DNA from: Planctomycetota bacterium
GTDB lineage: Bacteria; Planctomycetota; UBA1135; UBA2386
Direction: 5' to 3'
Assembly: GCA_020425915.1 (NCBI GenBank)
Contig: JAGQQZ010000162.1
Span: forward strand, 1-9,658
Length of the DNA: 9,658 bases
Both the position numbers and the translations under genes were made by a program. A model generated the notes under the pieces. That model searched no databases, was not told the origin of the DNA, and saw nothing but the letters and a program-made list of their open reading frames with translations. This document shows, piece after piece, positions 1-6,573 of the stretch. Numbering within the stretch: the first letter of the stretch is position 1; each line of letters opens with the position of its first letter.

Positions 1-600
1 CTCGGACGCGGCCTTCCTGCCGATCGCCTCGATGTAGCCGGACTCGTCGGTGATGTCCGTGATGTTGACGTTGATCAGAACGAGTCCGATCTTCTCGAGC
101 TCGGGCGCGAGCGACTGGTGGATGCTCTCCAGGAACTTGTCGCGGTCGCGGTTGATGTCCTCGATCGCCATCGAGGCGATCACCTGTCGGAGCTGGCCGA
201 AGATGATGTCCTCGGCCTGTTTCGTGATCTCGCGGCTCTCGAGCCCCAACAAGCGCTCGGCTGCATTCTGCATGACCGCCGATTGCGTCGAGATCGCGAC
301 CGTGAACACGCTGGGCACGTTGACGCGGATGTTCTCCATCGAGAGCGCACCGCGAAGCGGGATCTCGATCTGCATCGGATCGAGCGAAAGGTATCCGTAG
401 TCCTGGATCAGCGGCCAGACGAACGCGCCGCCACCGTGGAGGCAACGAGCCGATCGACCCTCCCGGACCTTGCCATAGATCACCAGGATGCGGTTGCTGG
501 GGCAGCGCTTGTAGCGCTTCACGAGCACGATGACGAAGCTGAACAGGATCAGCGCCGCCGCGATCGCGATGAAGATCAGAGTTTGATAGCCGTCAGGCAT
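1..600 (-). CDS. Flotillin-like SPFH-domain membrane protein (partial, N-terminal 200 residues)
   Basis: Flotillins are membrane-anchored scaffold proteins that oligomerise in ordered lipid microdomains. The ATG at 598-600 is preceded by GAGGAA with a 5-nt spacer, which supports this start. The protein begins with a hydrophobic segment at about residues 6-27 followed by basic KRYKR. The SPFH domain follows: it has the GGGAFVWPL stretch and the pattern SREITKQAEDIIFGQLR ... IASMAIEDINRDRDKF ... ELEKIGLVLINVNITDI that is typical of bacterial FloT/YuaG/YqiK proteins. The reading frame is open to base 1, so the rest of the SPFH domain, the coiled-coil Glu/Ala-rich region and the C-terminus lie outside the window. 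It sits 37 bp downstream of an NfeD-like gene on the same strand, the usual partner of flotillins, so the two are probably co-transcribed. Family assignment is firm from the sequence; the exact subgroup (FloT versus YqiK) is not resolved. Confidence 0.9.
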   Translation of the reverse strand, partial: MPDGYQTLIFIAIAAALILFSFVIVLVKRYKRCPSNRILVIYGKVREGRSARCLHGGGAFVWPLIQDYGYLSLDPMQIEIPLRGALSMENIRVNVPSVFTVAISTQSAVMQNAAERLLGLESREITKQAEDIIFGQLRQVIASMAIEDINRDRDKFLESIHQSLAPELEKIGLVLINVNITDITDESGYIEAIGRKAASE

Positions 601-637
601 CGGGGTTCCTCGCGGTTTCGAGTGGGTTTCGTGTTGT

Positions 638-1171
638 TCAGGACTCGAGGCGAGTGACCTCGAGAGTGTCCGGTGATCGCAGCGCCGTCACGCGAACCGG
701 AGTGCCGGTCGGGATCGCGGGGCCCCGAGTGATCGCGTGGCACTCGAGCGAGCGGCCCTGGATCGTCAACGTCACGCGCCCGCGACCCGTGCCGTCGGCC
801 GGGATTCGGAGGTAGCAGCGACCCTCGGAGCCGGCTGCGTTGGACAGGTCGACGGTCCCGTCCGCCTGGAGGCGGTGCAGCGCGTTCATCAACCAGGCGA
901 TCGTGTAGATCGCGGCGAGCCCGGCCGTCGATGCGATCGCAAGGCTCCAGGTCGGTGCGACCCCGAACTGTCGTGCCGCGAGCCCGCCGAGACCGAAAAA
1001 TGCGGCGGCACCGACGAGTGTCTTGATCGACAGGACTTGAACGAAGGCGTCGCCATCCCCTGCATCGAAGTCCGCGTCCGCGTCGATCTCGCCACCGACG
1101 AGACTGACGAGGATCTGCAGGGCGAGGAGCGAGCCTCCGGCGATCGCGCACCAGAGGAAGATCGAATCCAT
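638..1171 (-). CDS. NfeD-like (YuaF/YqiJ-type) membrane protein with C-terminal OB-fold domain
   Basis: This 177-residue protein has three likely membrane helices (about residues 4-25, 51-69 and 75-97). A short acidic stretch, EIDADADFDAGDGD, lies between the first two. A soluble C-terminal beta-rich part (about 104-177) resembles the OB-fold of NfeD family proteins, with a GSEGRCYLRIPADGTGRGRVTL core. The sequence SIKTLVGAAAFFGLGGLAA matches the conserved second-helix region of the YuaF/NfeD1b type. Its position directly upstream of a flotillin gene supports the assignment, because NfeD proteins are commonly encoded next to flotillins. I chose the ATG at 1169-1171 because it places the first helix at the N-terminus. 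An in-frame GTG at 1205-1207 would add 12 residues. Neither start has a clear Shine-Dalgarno sequence. The gene is divergent from the ECF sigma gene. Confidence 0.8.
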   Translation of the reverse strand: MDSIFLWCAIAGGSLLALQILVSLVGGEIDADADFDAGDGDAFVQVLSIKTLVGAAAFFGLGGLAARQFGVAPTWSLAIASTAGLAAIYTIAWLMNALHRLQADGTVDLSNAAGSEGRCYLRIPADGTGRGRVTLTIQGRSLECHAITRGPAIPTGTPVRVTALRSPDTLEVTRLES

Positions 1172-1295
1172 GGCGGCGGGGTTCGTGGACCGGTCCTGGG
1201 AATTCACCTGGACGCGACACGGGCCGGTTTCGGTGCGAGAATGGAGATTCGCGCCTTACGTCGGGCCCGGTGCCCGTCTCCAGTCCGTGGTCCCG
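1172..1295. promoter_or_regulatory. Divergent intergenic region between the NfeD-like and ECF sigma genes
   Basis: These 124 bp separate two divergently transcribed units, so promoters for both should lie here or just inside the gene starts. I see no convincing sigma-70 -35/-10 pair. The sequence GGGAATTC at 1198-1205 contains GGAATT, which is loosely like the GGAAC -35 element of ECF-controlled promoters and would allow autoregulation by the adjacent sigma factor. It has no clear -10 partner, and it falls inside the NfeD-like gene if that gene starts at the upstream GTG. The regulatory role is inferred from gene orientation only. Confidence 0.3.
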
Positions 1296-1883
1296 ATGCG
1301 AACCGATCTGACCCGATCCGAACGAACCTGCCGACTCAGCGATGTCGAAGTCGCGCTCCTGGCCCGCTTTCGGGCCGGCGAACGGGAGGATTCGTTCCAG
1401 GAGCTGGTCCGCGGGCAGCTGGGCCCTCTGATTGCCCTGGCGCGACGTGTGACGGGAGATTCCGCGTGGGCGGACGATCTCGTCCAGGAAGCGCTGGTCC
1501 GCGCGTATCGCGGGCTCGACGCGTTCCGCGGCGAATCCAGCCTGCGCACGTGGCTGTTCCGGATTCTCGTGCGCCTGTCGAAGGAACCCAGCCGGTGGCA
1601 GCGCAGCGAGCCAGCCGCGCCCCTGTCGGTCGAGGTGCCGGATGTGCTCGGGATCGATCCGCATGACGAACTCGTCGAGCGCGAGCTTCGAGACCGGCTC
1701 GAGGAGGCGCTCGAGCGACTGACGCCACGTCAGCGCGCGGCGTTTCACCTCCGAGCGGTCGAAGGAATGGACTACCGCGCGATCGGGGCGGCGCTCGACT
1801 GCACGCCGGTCGCCGCTCGCATGCTCGTCCTGGGTGCGCGGAAGAAGGTCATGGCTCGGATGGAGAGGCACCTCGAATGGTGA
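1296..1883 (+). CDS. ECF-type RNA polymerase sigma-70 family factor
   Basis: This 195-residue protein has the two-domain layout of extracytoplasmic-function sigma factors, which direct RNA polymerase to specific promoters after release from an anti-sigma factor. Region 2 covers about residues 33-100, with the hallmark DDLVQEALVRAYRGLDAFRGESSLRTWLFRIL. Region 4 covers about 133-190, with LTPRQRAAFHLRAVEGMDYRAIGAALDCTPVAARMLVLGARKKV and its helix-turn-helix at about 158-182. No regions 1 or 3 are present. The ATG at 1296 gives a normal ECF length. A GTG three codons upstream is possible, and the longer frame from 1170 would add 42 residues unlike the family. No clear Shine-Dalgarno site is seen. 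The stop overlaps the start of the downstream zinc anti-sigma gene by 7 bp, which points to translational coupling and matched expression. Confidence 0.9.
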   Translation: MRTDLTRSERTCRLSDVEVALLARFRAGEREDSFQELVRGQLGPLIALARRVTGDSAWADDLVQEALVRAYRGLDAFRGESSLRTWLFRILVRLSKEPSRWQRSEPAAPLSVEVPDVLGIDPHDELVERELRDRLEEALERLTPRQRAAFHLRAVEGMDYRAIGAALDCTPVAARMLVLGARKKVMARMERHLEW

Positions 1884-3343
1884 ATCCCCCTCGGTGCGAT
1901 TTCAGCGACGCGGTGTTGGCGCACTTCCTCGACGGTGAGACGAATCCGGTCGAGGTGGCAGTCGACGGCTCGACCCGGGCGTGGACCGGGGAGGAACTCG
2001 CGCGACATCGAGGCGAGTGTGACGAGTGCACGTTGCAGTTGGCTTCCGCGCGGCGGCTGGATGCGCTGCTGGCCGCGACGTCCGACATCACGGTGTCGGA
2101 GGACATGGCCGATACGATCTTCGAGGGAGTCGCCGCGCGCCTGCGGCCCGAGGTCGCTGGATCGAGCGGTTCCTCGGCGTGGCACGCGCGGTGGGCGTCG
2201 GTGGCGGCGGCCGTCTTGTGTGGCGCGCTGGGTTTCGCACTCGCGCACTGGCTCGACGATTCCCGGGACCGGGAGTTCGTCGTCACGGACGCTTCGGAAC
2301 GTGTGCCGCCGCGTGACGTTCCTTCGCAGCCCGAATCGCGGCCGGGAGTCCTGGTGCTCTCGGGGCCTCGGCGACCGGTCCGGTTCGAGTCGAGCGTCCG
2401 GTCCGTGACTCCCGAACAACTCGAGCAGGCGTTCTGGTTCGCGTCGTGGACGCGTGCCACGGCGCTCGGCTGGCCTCGCGATCTCCACTCGCTCGACGTC
2501 GGCGCGCGTGACGCCGCCGACCGCTTCCGTCTTCGCCGGATCCTGGAGATGACGGAGAGTCTGTCGGGTCGTGGTCTGCAGCGCTTGGTCGAGTCGATCG
2601 AGTCCAGCGAAGGTGAGCTTCGCGACCGAATCGTGCGTGCGGTGCGCGGAGTGGACGACGTGAGACCGCGACTGGTCGCTGCGTTGCGCCGTGAAGGAGC
2701 CTCGGTCGTTCGAGTCGCGAGCTGGCTCGGGGGCGCACCGCTCGACCGCGCGATCGTGGACTTCGTCGGGAACGACGCGGTCAGAGCGACTGAGGTCGCC
2801 GAGGCAGTTGCTGAGGTCCAGGATCGGCCCGGGCGCGTCGATCTCCTGTTGCGCATGCGAGATCGGTTGAGCATTCGCGGGGGTGACGACGACTTCGCGC
2901 TGTTCGGCCAGTGGTTCGAGACCCAGCCGAACGAGTGCAGCCACCAGCTTCTCGTGGCCCTGCGCGACGGTCGAGATGCCGAGGAGCGGCGCGCGTGCCT
3001 GCTCGCGTTGGCGTCACGTGCCGACCCCTCGACCGCTCCCGCGTTGTTCGCGATCGTCGAGGGTCCACGTCAGCACGAAGCCGAACTCGCGGCGTTCGCG
3101 CTCGGGAAACTCCCGGTCGACAGCGACGACCTCGCTCGCCGCGAGCTGCGGCGTGGGTATCTGCGAGTCGCCTCGCTCGCGTGTCGCCGCGATCCGATCG
3201 CCTCGAGGCATTTGCGACTCATGCGGCTGACCGACGAGGAGCGAGCATTCCTCGAGGCAGGCCGCTTCAACGCGCATCAGTTCGAGATCGCGGTCGCGCT
3301 TTGTCGTGATCGCCGCGTCGATCCGACCTTGAGCGACGATTGA
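1877..3343 (+). CDS. Zinc-finger anti-sigma factor, membrane-anchored, with long helical C-terminal region
   Basis: This 488-residue protein starts inside the sigma gene (7-bp overlap) with an AGAGG ribosome site 8 nt before its ATG. The N-terminus carries the zinc anti-sigma motif HxxxCxxC as H44, C48 and C51 (HRGECDEC), the fold that clamps ECF sigma factors in the cytoplasm. One membrane helix lies at about residues 106-126 (WASVAAAVLCGALGFALAHWL), with basic residues before it and acidic ones after, consistent with N-terminus inside. The remaining 360 or so residues should face the periplasm. From about 230 to 440 they are rich in amphipathic helices with recurring patterns such as RRACLLALASRADPSTAPALFAIV and AELAAFALGKL, reminiscent of HEAT-like repeats. 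That resemblance is by eye. The long extracytoplasmic part is the likely sensor. The role as partner of the upstream sigma factor is strongly supported; the signal is unknown. Confidence 0.82.
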   Translation: MVNPPRCDFSDAVLAHFLDGETNPVEVAVDGSTRAWTGEELARHRGECDECTLQLASARRLDALLAATSDITVSEDMADTIFEGVAARLRPEVAGSSGSSAWHARWASVAAAVLCGALGFALAHWLDDSRDREFVVTDASERVPPRDVPSQPESRPGVLVLSGPRRPVRFESSVRSVTPEQLEQAFWFASWTRATALGWPRDLHSLDVGARDAADRFRLRRILEMTESLSGRGLQRLVESIESSEGELRDRIVRAVRGVDDVRPRLVAALRREGASVVRVASWLGGAPLDRAIVDFVGNDAVRATEVAEAVAEVQDRPGRVDLLLRMRDRLSIRGGDDDFALFGQWFETQPNECSHQLLVALRDGRDAEERRACLLALASRADPSTAPALFAIVEGPRQHEAELAAFALGKLPVDSDDLARRELRRGYLRVASLACRRDPIASRHLRLMRLTDEERAFLEAGRFNAHQFEIAVALCRDRRVDPTLSDD

Positions 3344-3352
3344 GTTTCCGAC

Positions 3353-3368
3353 GCCGCTTCGGGGCGGC
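3353..3368 (+). repeat. Small GC-rich hairpin between anti-sigma and secretin-like genes
   Basis: GCCGC (3353-3357) and GCGGC (3364-3368) form a 5-bp stem around a TTCGGG loop in the 43-bp gap, 6 bases before the AGGAG ribosome site of the next gene. It has no following T-tract, so it is unlikely to terminate transcription. It could slightly separate expression of the third gene from the first two, or be chance in GC-rich DNA. Confidence 0.25.
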
Positions 3369-3374
3369 AAGACC

Positions 3375-3380
3375 AGGAGA
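3375..3380 (+). promoter_or_regulatory. Strong Shine-Dalgarno site of the secretin-like gene
   Basis: AGGAGA lies with its AGGAG core 7 nt before the ATG at 3387. It is the best ribosome-binding site in the window and fixes the start. Most other genes here have weak or no recognisable site, so this gene may be translated more strongly than the sigma and anti-sigma genes before it. Confidence 0.7.
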
Positions 3381-3386
3381 AGTGAC

Positions 3387-5129
3387 ATGTTGTTGGCCAC
3401 CATTCTGACCTCGCTTTCGTTCGCCACGACCGCGGCTCCACAGGAGCCGACGCGTGTCATGCGGACGGTTCCGGTCGGTGATCTGGCAGGGTTCGAGCTG
3501 CCGTTCCATCGGACTCCGTTCGGATCGCTGCTTCGCGTGGAGGACGAGGGCGTCGAGCTGATCGATCACGACGTCGCGGAGCGCGGGATCGCAGGCGACT
3601 ACCTGGTCGAACTCGTGAGGACGTCCGTCGAACGGATGGACCCGGAGGCCGTCGACGAGCTGGTCGTCGCGGTCGTCGATTCGCGGCTCGCCCTGTCAGG
3701 TCCGCCCGCGGCAGTCGATCGCGCCGTCGCCGTCATTCGAGCCCTCGATGCGAGCGTCGGGCGACCGATTATCATCGAGGCGAGCCTCGTAGAGTTTCGA
3801 ACCGGGTTCGGTCCGCTCGACGTGCGACTCGACCGCGACGCGCTCGCGCGTGCACTCGACGGCAAGCGAACCCGTTGGAACTCCCGATCCGTGACTCGCT
3901 CCGGGCGGGCGACCGTGCTCTCGCAGGCGAAGTTCACGCAGTTCGTATACGACTGCGACGTCGAGGTGGCACAAGACCAGAGCATCTCCGATCCGCAGGT
4001 CCGTACGATGTTCGAGGGAATCCACCTCGAAGTCGAGCCGCATGCGATCCCCGATTCGGAGGATCTCGTGTTGTTCGGACACGCCGTCTTGGGGGATCGC
4101 TGCGGCGACATCGAGACGCGTTCGACCGGTATCGATGCCATGACCGCGCTCGACGTGCCGCGTGTTGCCAACAACCAACTCGAGTTCTCCGGTCGGATCC
4201 CGAACGGCGGGGCGCTCGTCGCCTGCTTCGATGGCGCCGAGGATTCCGGGTCTCGCTTCGCCTTGATCGTGTCCGCGTCCCAGCCGCGGGAGGATAGGCA
4301 GGTGCCGGGCATGCGGGCGTTTCCGGTGTCCGCGCTCACTTCGCGGTCGTTGGTCTCGAGCGTGCGCGCGCGCGGTGTCCGTTTCGACCACGAGGCGCAT
4401 TCCGTGTTCCCGCTCCGCGTCGGAGAGCCCGGCGGTGCGATGGGGGTCGATACCGTCTATGAGATCCTGTCCCACGTCCTCGAGCCGCAGTTGGACGAGG
4501 GGCAGGTGGACATCCTGATGGTCGCCGGGTGGGCGCTGACATTCGGCCGTGACGACGTCATCGAGACCACGCGGGAGGCACTCGTTGCGATGCACGATCA
4601 GTGGATTCGTTCGGCTGCGTGCGACTTGTGGGCGTGGGTCGACGATCTCGACGGCGGCGCCGAAGCCGCGTTCGACGGAAGACCGGACGCGAACCCGAAC
4701 TTGCCAGCGATGCTCCACCATGTTCGCCTCCCGGTGATCCTGGGGCGCCCGCACTTCGTCGTCCATGGAGTCGAATCCACGGTCGTGCACGATGTCGGTG
4801 TCGAGATCGCTCAGGAGGCGTCGGCGGTCAATCCGATCGTCACCTCGACGTTCGGAGGCTTGTTTGCGAGCCTCGTCGTCCAAGACGGAATCGATGCGTT
4901 GAGCGTGCAGTGTGACGTGGACCTCTCGCAGTTGCTGCGCACCCGACGTCACGCGGCAGAGACGCGCCACGGCGGAGACCTTCACCTGCCCAGCACGGAG
5001 AGGCTTCGCTACGTACATGCCGGTCCGATCGAGACAGGGAAGGTCCTCGAATTCGGCGACGGCGGGTCGATCACCGACGGTGCGCGTCGGTTCAGAGTGC
5101 GCCAGGCGATGAGAGTCGAACGTCGCTGA
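3387..5129 (+). CDS. Exported secretin-like protein with tandemly duplicated N-domain plus core module
   Basis: This 580-residue protein begins with a hydrophobic, Ala/Thr-rich leader (residues 1 to about 18, ending TTAAPQ), so export is likely, although the leader lacks the usual basic start. Residues 92-137 (VVAVVDSRLALSGPPAAVDRAVAVIRALDASVGRPIIIEASLVEF) match the secretin N1-like pattern, where the last strand leads into the core. Residues 205-282 (TMFEGIHLEVEPHAIPDSEDLVLFGHAV ... LEFSGRIPNGGALVACFDG) resemble the secretin beta core. The whole arrangement recurs about 280 residues later: MRTVPVGDL (25-33) with MRAFPVSAL (309-317), DCDVEVAQD (189-197) with DVGVEIAQE (469-477), and SGRIPNGGAL (268-277) with AGPIETGKVL (545-554). 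The core is diverged and may not form a pore. The gene follows the anti-sigma gene by 43 bp and is probably in its operon. Alternatives are a periplasmic adaptor or an unrelated beta-rich protein. No gene symbol fits. Confidence 0.6.
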   Translation: MLLATILTSLSFATTAAPQEPTRVMRTVPVGDLAGFELPFHRTPFGSLLRVEDEGVELIDHDVAERGIAGDYLVELVRTSVERMDPEAVDELVVAVVDSRLALSGPPAAVDRAVAVIRALDASVGRPIIIEASLVEFRTGFGPLDVRLDRDALARALDGKRTRWNSRSVTRSGRATVLSQAKFTQFVYDCDVEVAQDQSISDPQVRTMFEGIHLEVEPHAIPDSEDLVLFGHAVLGDRCGDIETRSTGIDAMTALDVPRVANNQLEFSGRIPNGGALVACFDGAEDSGSRFALIVSASQPREDRQVPGMRAFPVSALTSRSLVSSVRARGVRFDHEAHSVFPLRVGEPGGAMGVDTVYEILSHVLEPQLDEGQVDILMVAGWALTFGRDDVIETTREALVAMHDQWIRSAACDLWAWVDDLDGGAEAAFDGRPDANPNLPAMLHHVRLPVILGRPHFVVHGVESTVVHDVGVEIAQEASAVNPIVTSTFGGLFASLVVQDGIDALSVQCDVDLSQLLRTRRHAAETRHGGDLHLPSTERLRYVHAGPIETGKVLEFGDGGSITDGARRFRVRQAMRVERR

Positions 5130-5134
5130 GCCGG

Positions 5135-6169
5135 TCAGTACGCGTCGAAGATGCCGAAGCTGAGTCCGAGGCTCGGCTGCTCGCCGACCGCGAACACGCT
5201 GTGCCACGCCGTGTTCTCCCGGTCTGGAGAGGGCAGGACGAGTACATCTCCGGGGGCGAGCACGATCAGGGCGTTCGCCTCCGCGACCCGCTGCGTGAAC
5301 CCGGGGTCCATGTTCAGGAGGCGCCAGAGTGGTTCGTCGATCTCGTCGAGCGCGGCCATCGCGCGGGCTGAGTTGTCGAATCGGGGGTCGGCGATCGCGA
5401 CGAGTTCGGCGAGAGCGCCTCGCGGGAGCGCGAGCCATGCCGTGTGACCTGCGAGTTGGCCGAACACGACGCCCCGTTGGTCCGGGTCCGCGTCATGGTG
5501 GAACACCGCACCGCCACCCGGAGCGTTGCTGTAAACGATGCGTTCGGACAAGCGAACGGGAGCCCCGTGGAGTCGTCCGAGTTCCTCGAGCAAGGTCGGG
5601 TGGGTGAGTAACGCGCACTCGGGAAACACGCGTTGCGCGAACTCGTCGGCGAGCGCGATGCGAGGATCCTCGTTCGCGAGCCACTCTCGCAGGCTCTCGT
5701 AGCCGAACGAGAACCGTACTCTGAGCGACAGGTCCGACTCGTCGTCCGCGATCCAGCTGAGCCGCGCCGTCACGTCGCGAGCGATGCGTGTGCCGTTCTC
5801 ATCGACCACGTCGACGAACAGCCGCTCGATCTCGCGGGGATCGCTCCGATCGACGGTGCTACTCGAGTAGCGGAAATCCGGGTCATCATCGACGCGGCGA
5901 TCGCACTCGTCGAGCCAGCCAGCGCCGTTGCGGAGTCGATCGAACATCGCTCGCGTCGATTCGATCTCGGTGCGCAGGACTTCGATCCCGCCCTGCAGGA
6001 TCCTGGGCCAACGGATCGGGGCGCCGCGTCTCCAGTCGCTGGTGTCGTCGGCGGCGCGCTCGGCGTCGGATGTGGTCGCTTCGACGAAGCCGTGGTGCAC
6101 CCCGCGGCGGTGCAAGGCGAAGGCGTTGGCCGGGCGGGGAGTAGACGGAGGGATGAGTTTCGGGGTCAC
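5135..6169 (-). CDS. Cupin/JmjC-like protein, putative Fe(II)-dependent oxygenase
   Basis: The GTG at 6167-6169 overlaps the YjbQ stop by 4 bp (GTGA) and gives 344 residues; the open frame continues upstream, but that would run into YjbQ. The C-terminal half looks like a cupin_8/JmjC jelly roll. The candidate metal ligands are H224 and D226 in YSNAPGGGAVFHHDADPDQ and H323 in GDVLVLPSPDRENTAWHSVF. Between them, VVFGQLAGHTAWLALP fits the family pattern of a Gln-x-x-Gly strand leading to a Trp-x-Leu-x-Pro. The lysine or arginine usually seen after that Gly for 2-oxoglutarate binding is not obvious (GHTAW), so cofactor use is uncertain. The N-terminal 180 residues are charged and unrecognised. 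No signal peptide is seen, so it is probably cytoplasmic. It ends 5 bp from the convergent secretin-like gene. The substrate is unknown; a hydroxylase acting on a protein or small molecule is a guess. Confidence 0.5.
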   Translation of the reverse strand: MTPKLIPPSTPRPANAFALHRRGVHHGFVEATTSDAERAADDTSDWRRGAPIRWPRILQGGIEVLRTEIESTRAMFDRLRNGAGWLDECDRRVDDDPDFRYSSSTVDRSDPREIERLFVDVVDENGTRIARDVTARLSWIADDESDLSLRVRFSFGYESLREWLANEDPRIALADEFAQRVFPECALLTHPTLLEELGRLHGAPVRLSERIVYSNAPGGGAVFHHDADPDQRGVVFGQLAGHTAWLALPRGALAELVAIADPRFDNSARAMAALDEIDEPLWRLLNMDPGFTQRVAEANALIVLAPGDVLVLPSPDRENTAWHSVFAVGEQPSLGLSFGIFDAY

Positions 6170-6573
6170 GCGACGTGGATGAGTACGTGGCGCGTGGATC
6201 CGCGTCGACGGTGTTCCCACAGAAACACCCCCTGCCAAGTGCCGAGCCCCAGAGCGCCGCCCAGGATCGGGATGGACAACGATGTCGAGGTCAGCGCCGA
6301 CTTCACGTGGCTCGGCATGTCGTCGGGTCCCTCCGCGGTGTGGGTGAAGATCGCGTCTCCATCGGGGACCAGCCGATCGATCCAGCGCTCCAGGTCCGCC
6401 GCGGCGCTTGGGTCCGCATTCTCCTGGATGACGAGACTGGCCGACGTGTGTCGGACGAAGACCGTGCAGAGGCCGTCGAGCACGCCCGCATCGTCGACGA
6501 CAGCACGAATCTCGCGCGTGATCTCCCGCAGGCCGCGCCTCTCGGTCTGAATCTCGAGTCGCGAGGTCGTCAC
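6166..6573 (-). CDS. yjbQ: YjbQ family (UPF0047) protein, secondary thiamine-phosphate synthase type
   Basis: This 135-residue protein matches the UPF0047/YjbQ family closely in length and motifs. RHTSASLVIQENADP (residues 41-55) is the conserved central block. HTAEGPDDMPSHVKSAL (78-94) carries the conserved histidines H78 and H89. SLSIPILGGALGLGTWQGVFLWEHR (98-122) is the C-terminal family signature with GTWQ at 111-114. E. coli YjbQ has weak thiamine-phosphate synthase activity, which gave the family its name; the physiological reaction is not settled, so the thiamine role here is only by family. The GTG start at 6571-6573 overlaps the stop of the upstream sulfotransferase-like gene (GTGA), and its own stop overlaps the next GTG the same way, so it is translationally coupled on both sides. 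It is cytoplasmic, with no membrane segment. No thiamine riboswitch is present upstream. Confidence 0.9.
   Translation of the reverse strand: MTTSRLEIQTERRGLREITREIRAVVDDAGVLDGLCTVFVRHTSASLVIQENADPSAAADLERWIDRLVPDGDAIFTHTAEGPDDMPSHVKSALTSTSLSIPILGGALGLGTWQGVFLWEHRRRGSTRHVLIHVA

Noticed and set aside
118..657. Plus-strand open frame with leucine-rich stretches near the left edge
   Set aside because: It is the antisense shadow of the flotillin gene, which has a clear family match and ribosome site on the minus strand.
576..1871. A 431-codon minus-strand open frame across the NfeD-like and sigma genes
   Set aside because: It lies antisense or in another frame to two recognisable proteins, is Arg/Pro/Gly-rich without domain motifs, and is the usual product of high-GC codon bias.
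1772..2944. A 390-codon minus-strand open frame opposite the anti-sigma gene
   Set aside because: The plus strand encodes HxxxCxxC, a membrane helix and the coupled start. The antisense frame shows no domain.
3353..3368. Hairpin between the anti-sigma and secretin-like genes as an intrinsic terminator
   Set aside because: The stem is only 5 bp and is followed by the AAGACCAGGAG ribosome-site region with no T-tract, so the operon is probably not interrupted here.
3696..5438. A 580-codon minus-strand open frame opposite the secretin-like gene
   Set aside because: The plus-strand protein has a strong Shine-Dalgarno site, an export leader and an internal repeat at the protein level. The antisense frame is low-complexity Arg-rich and also crosses the cupin gene.
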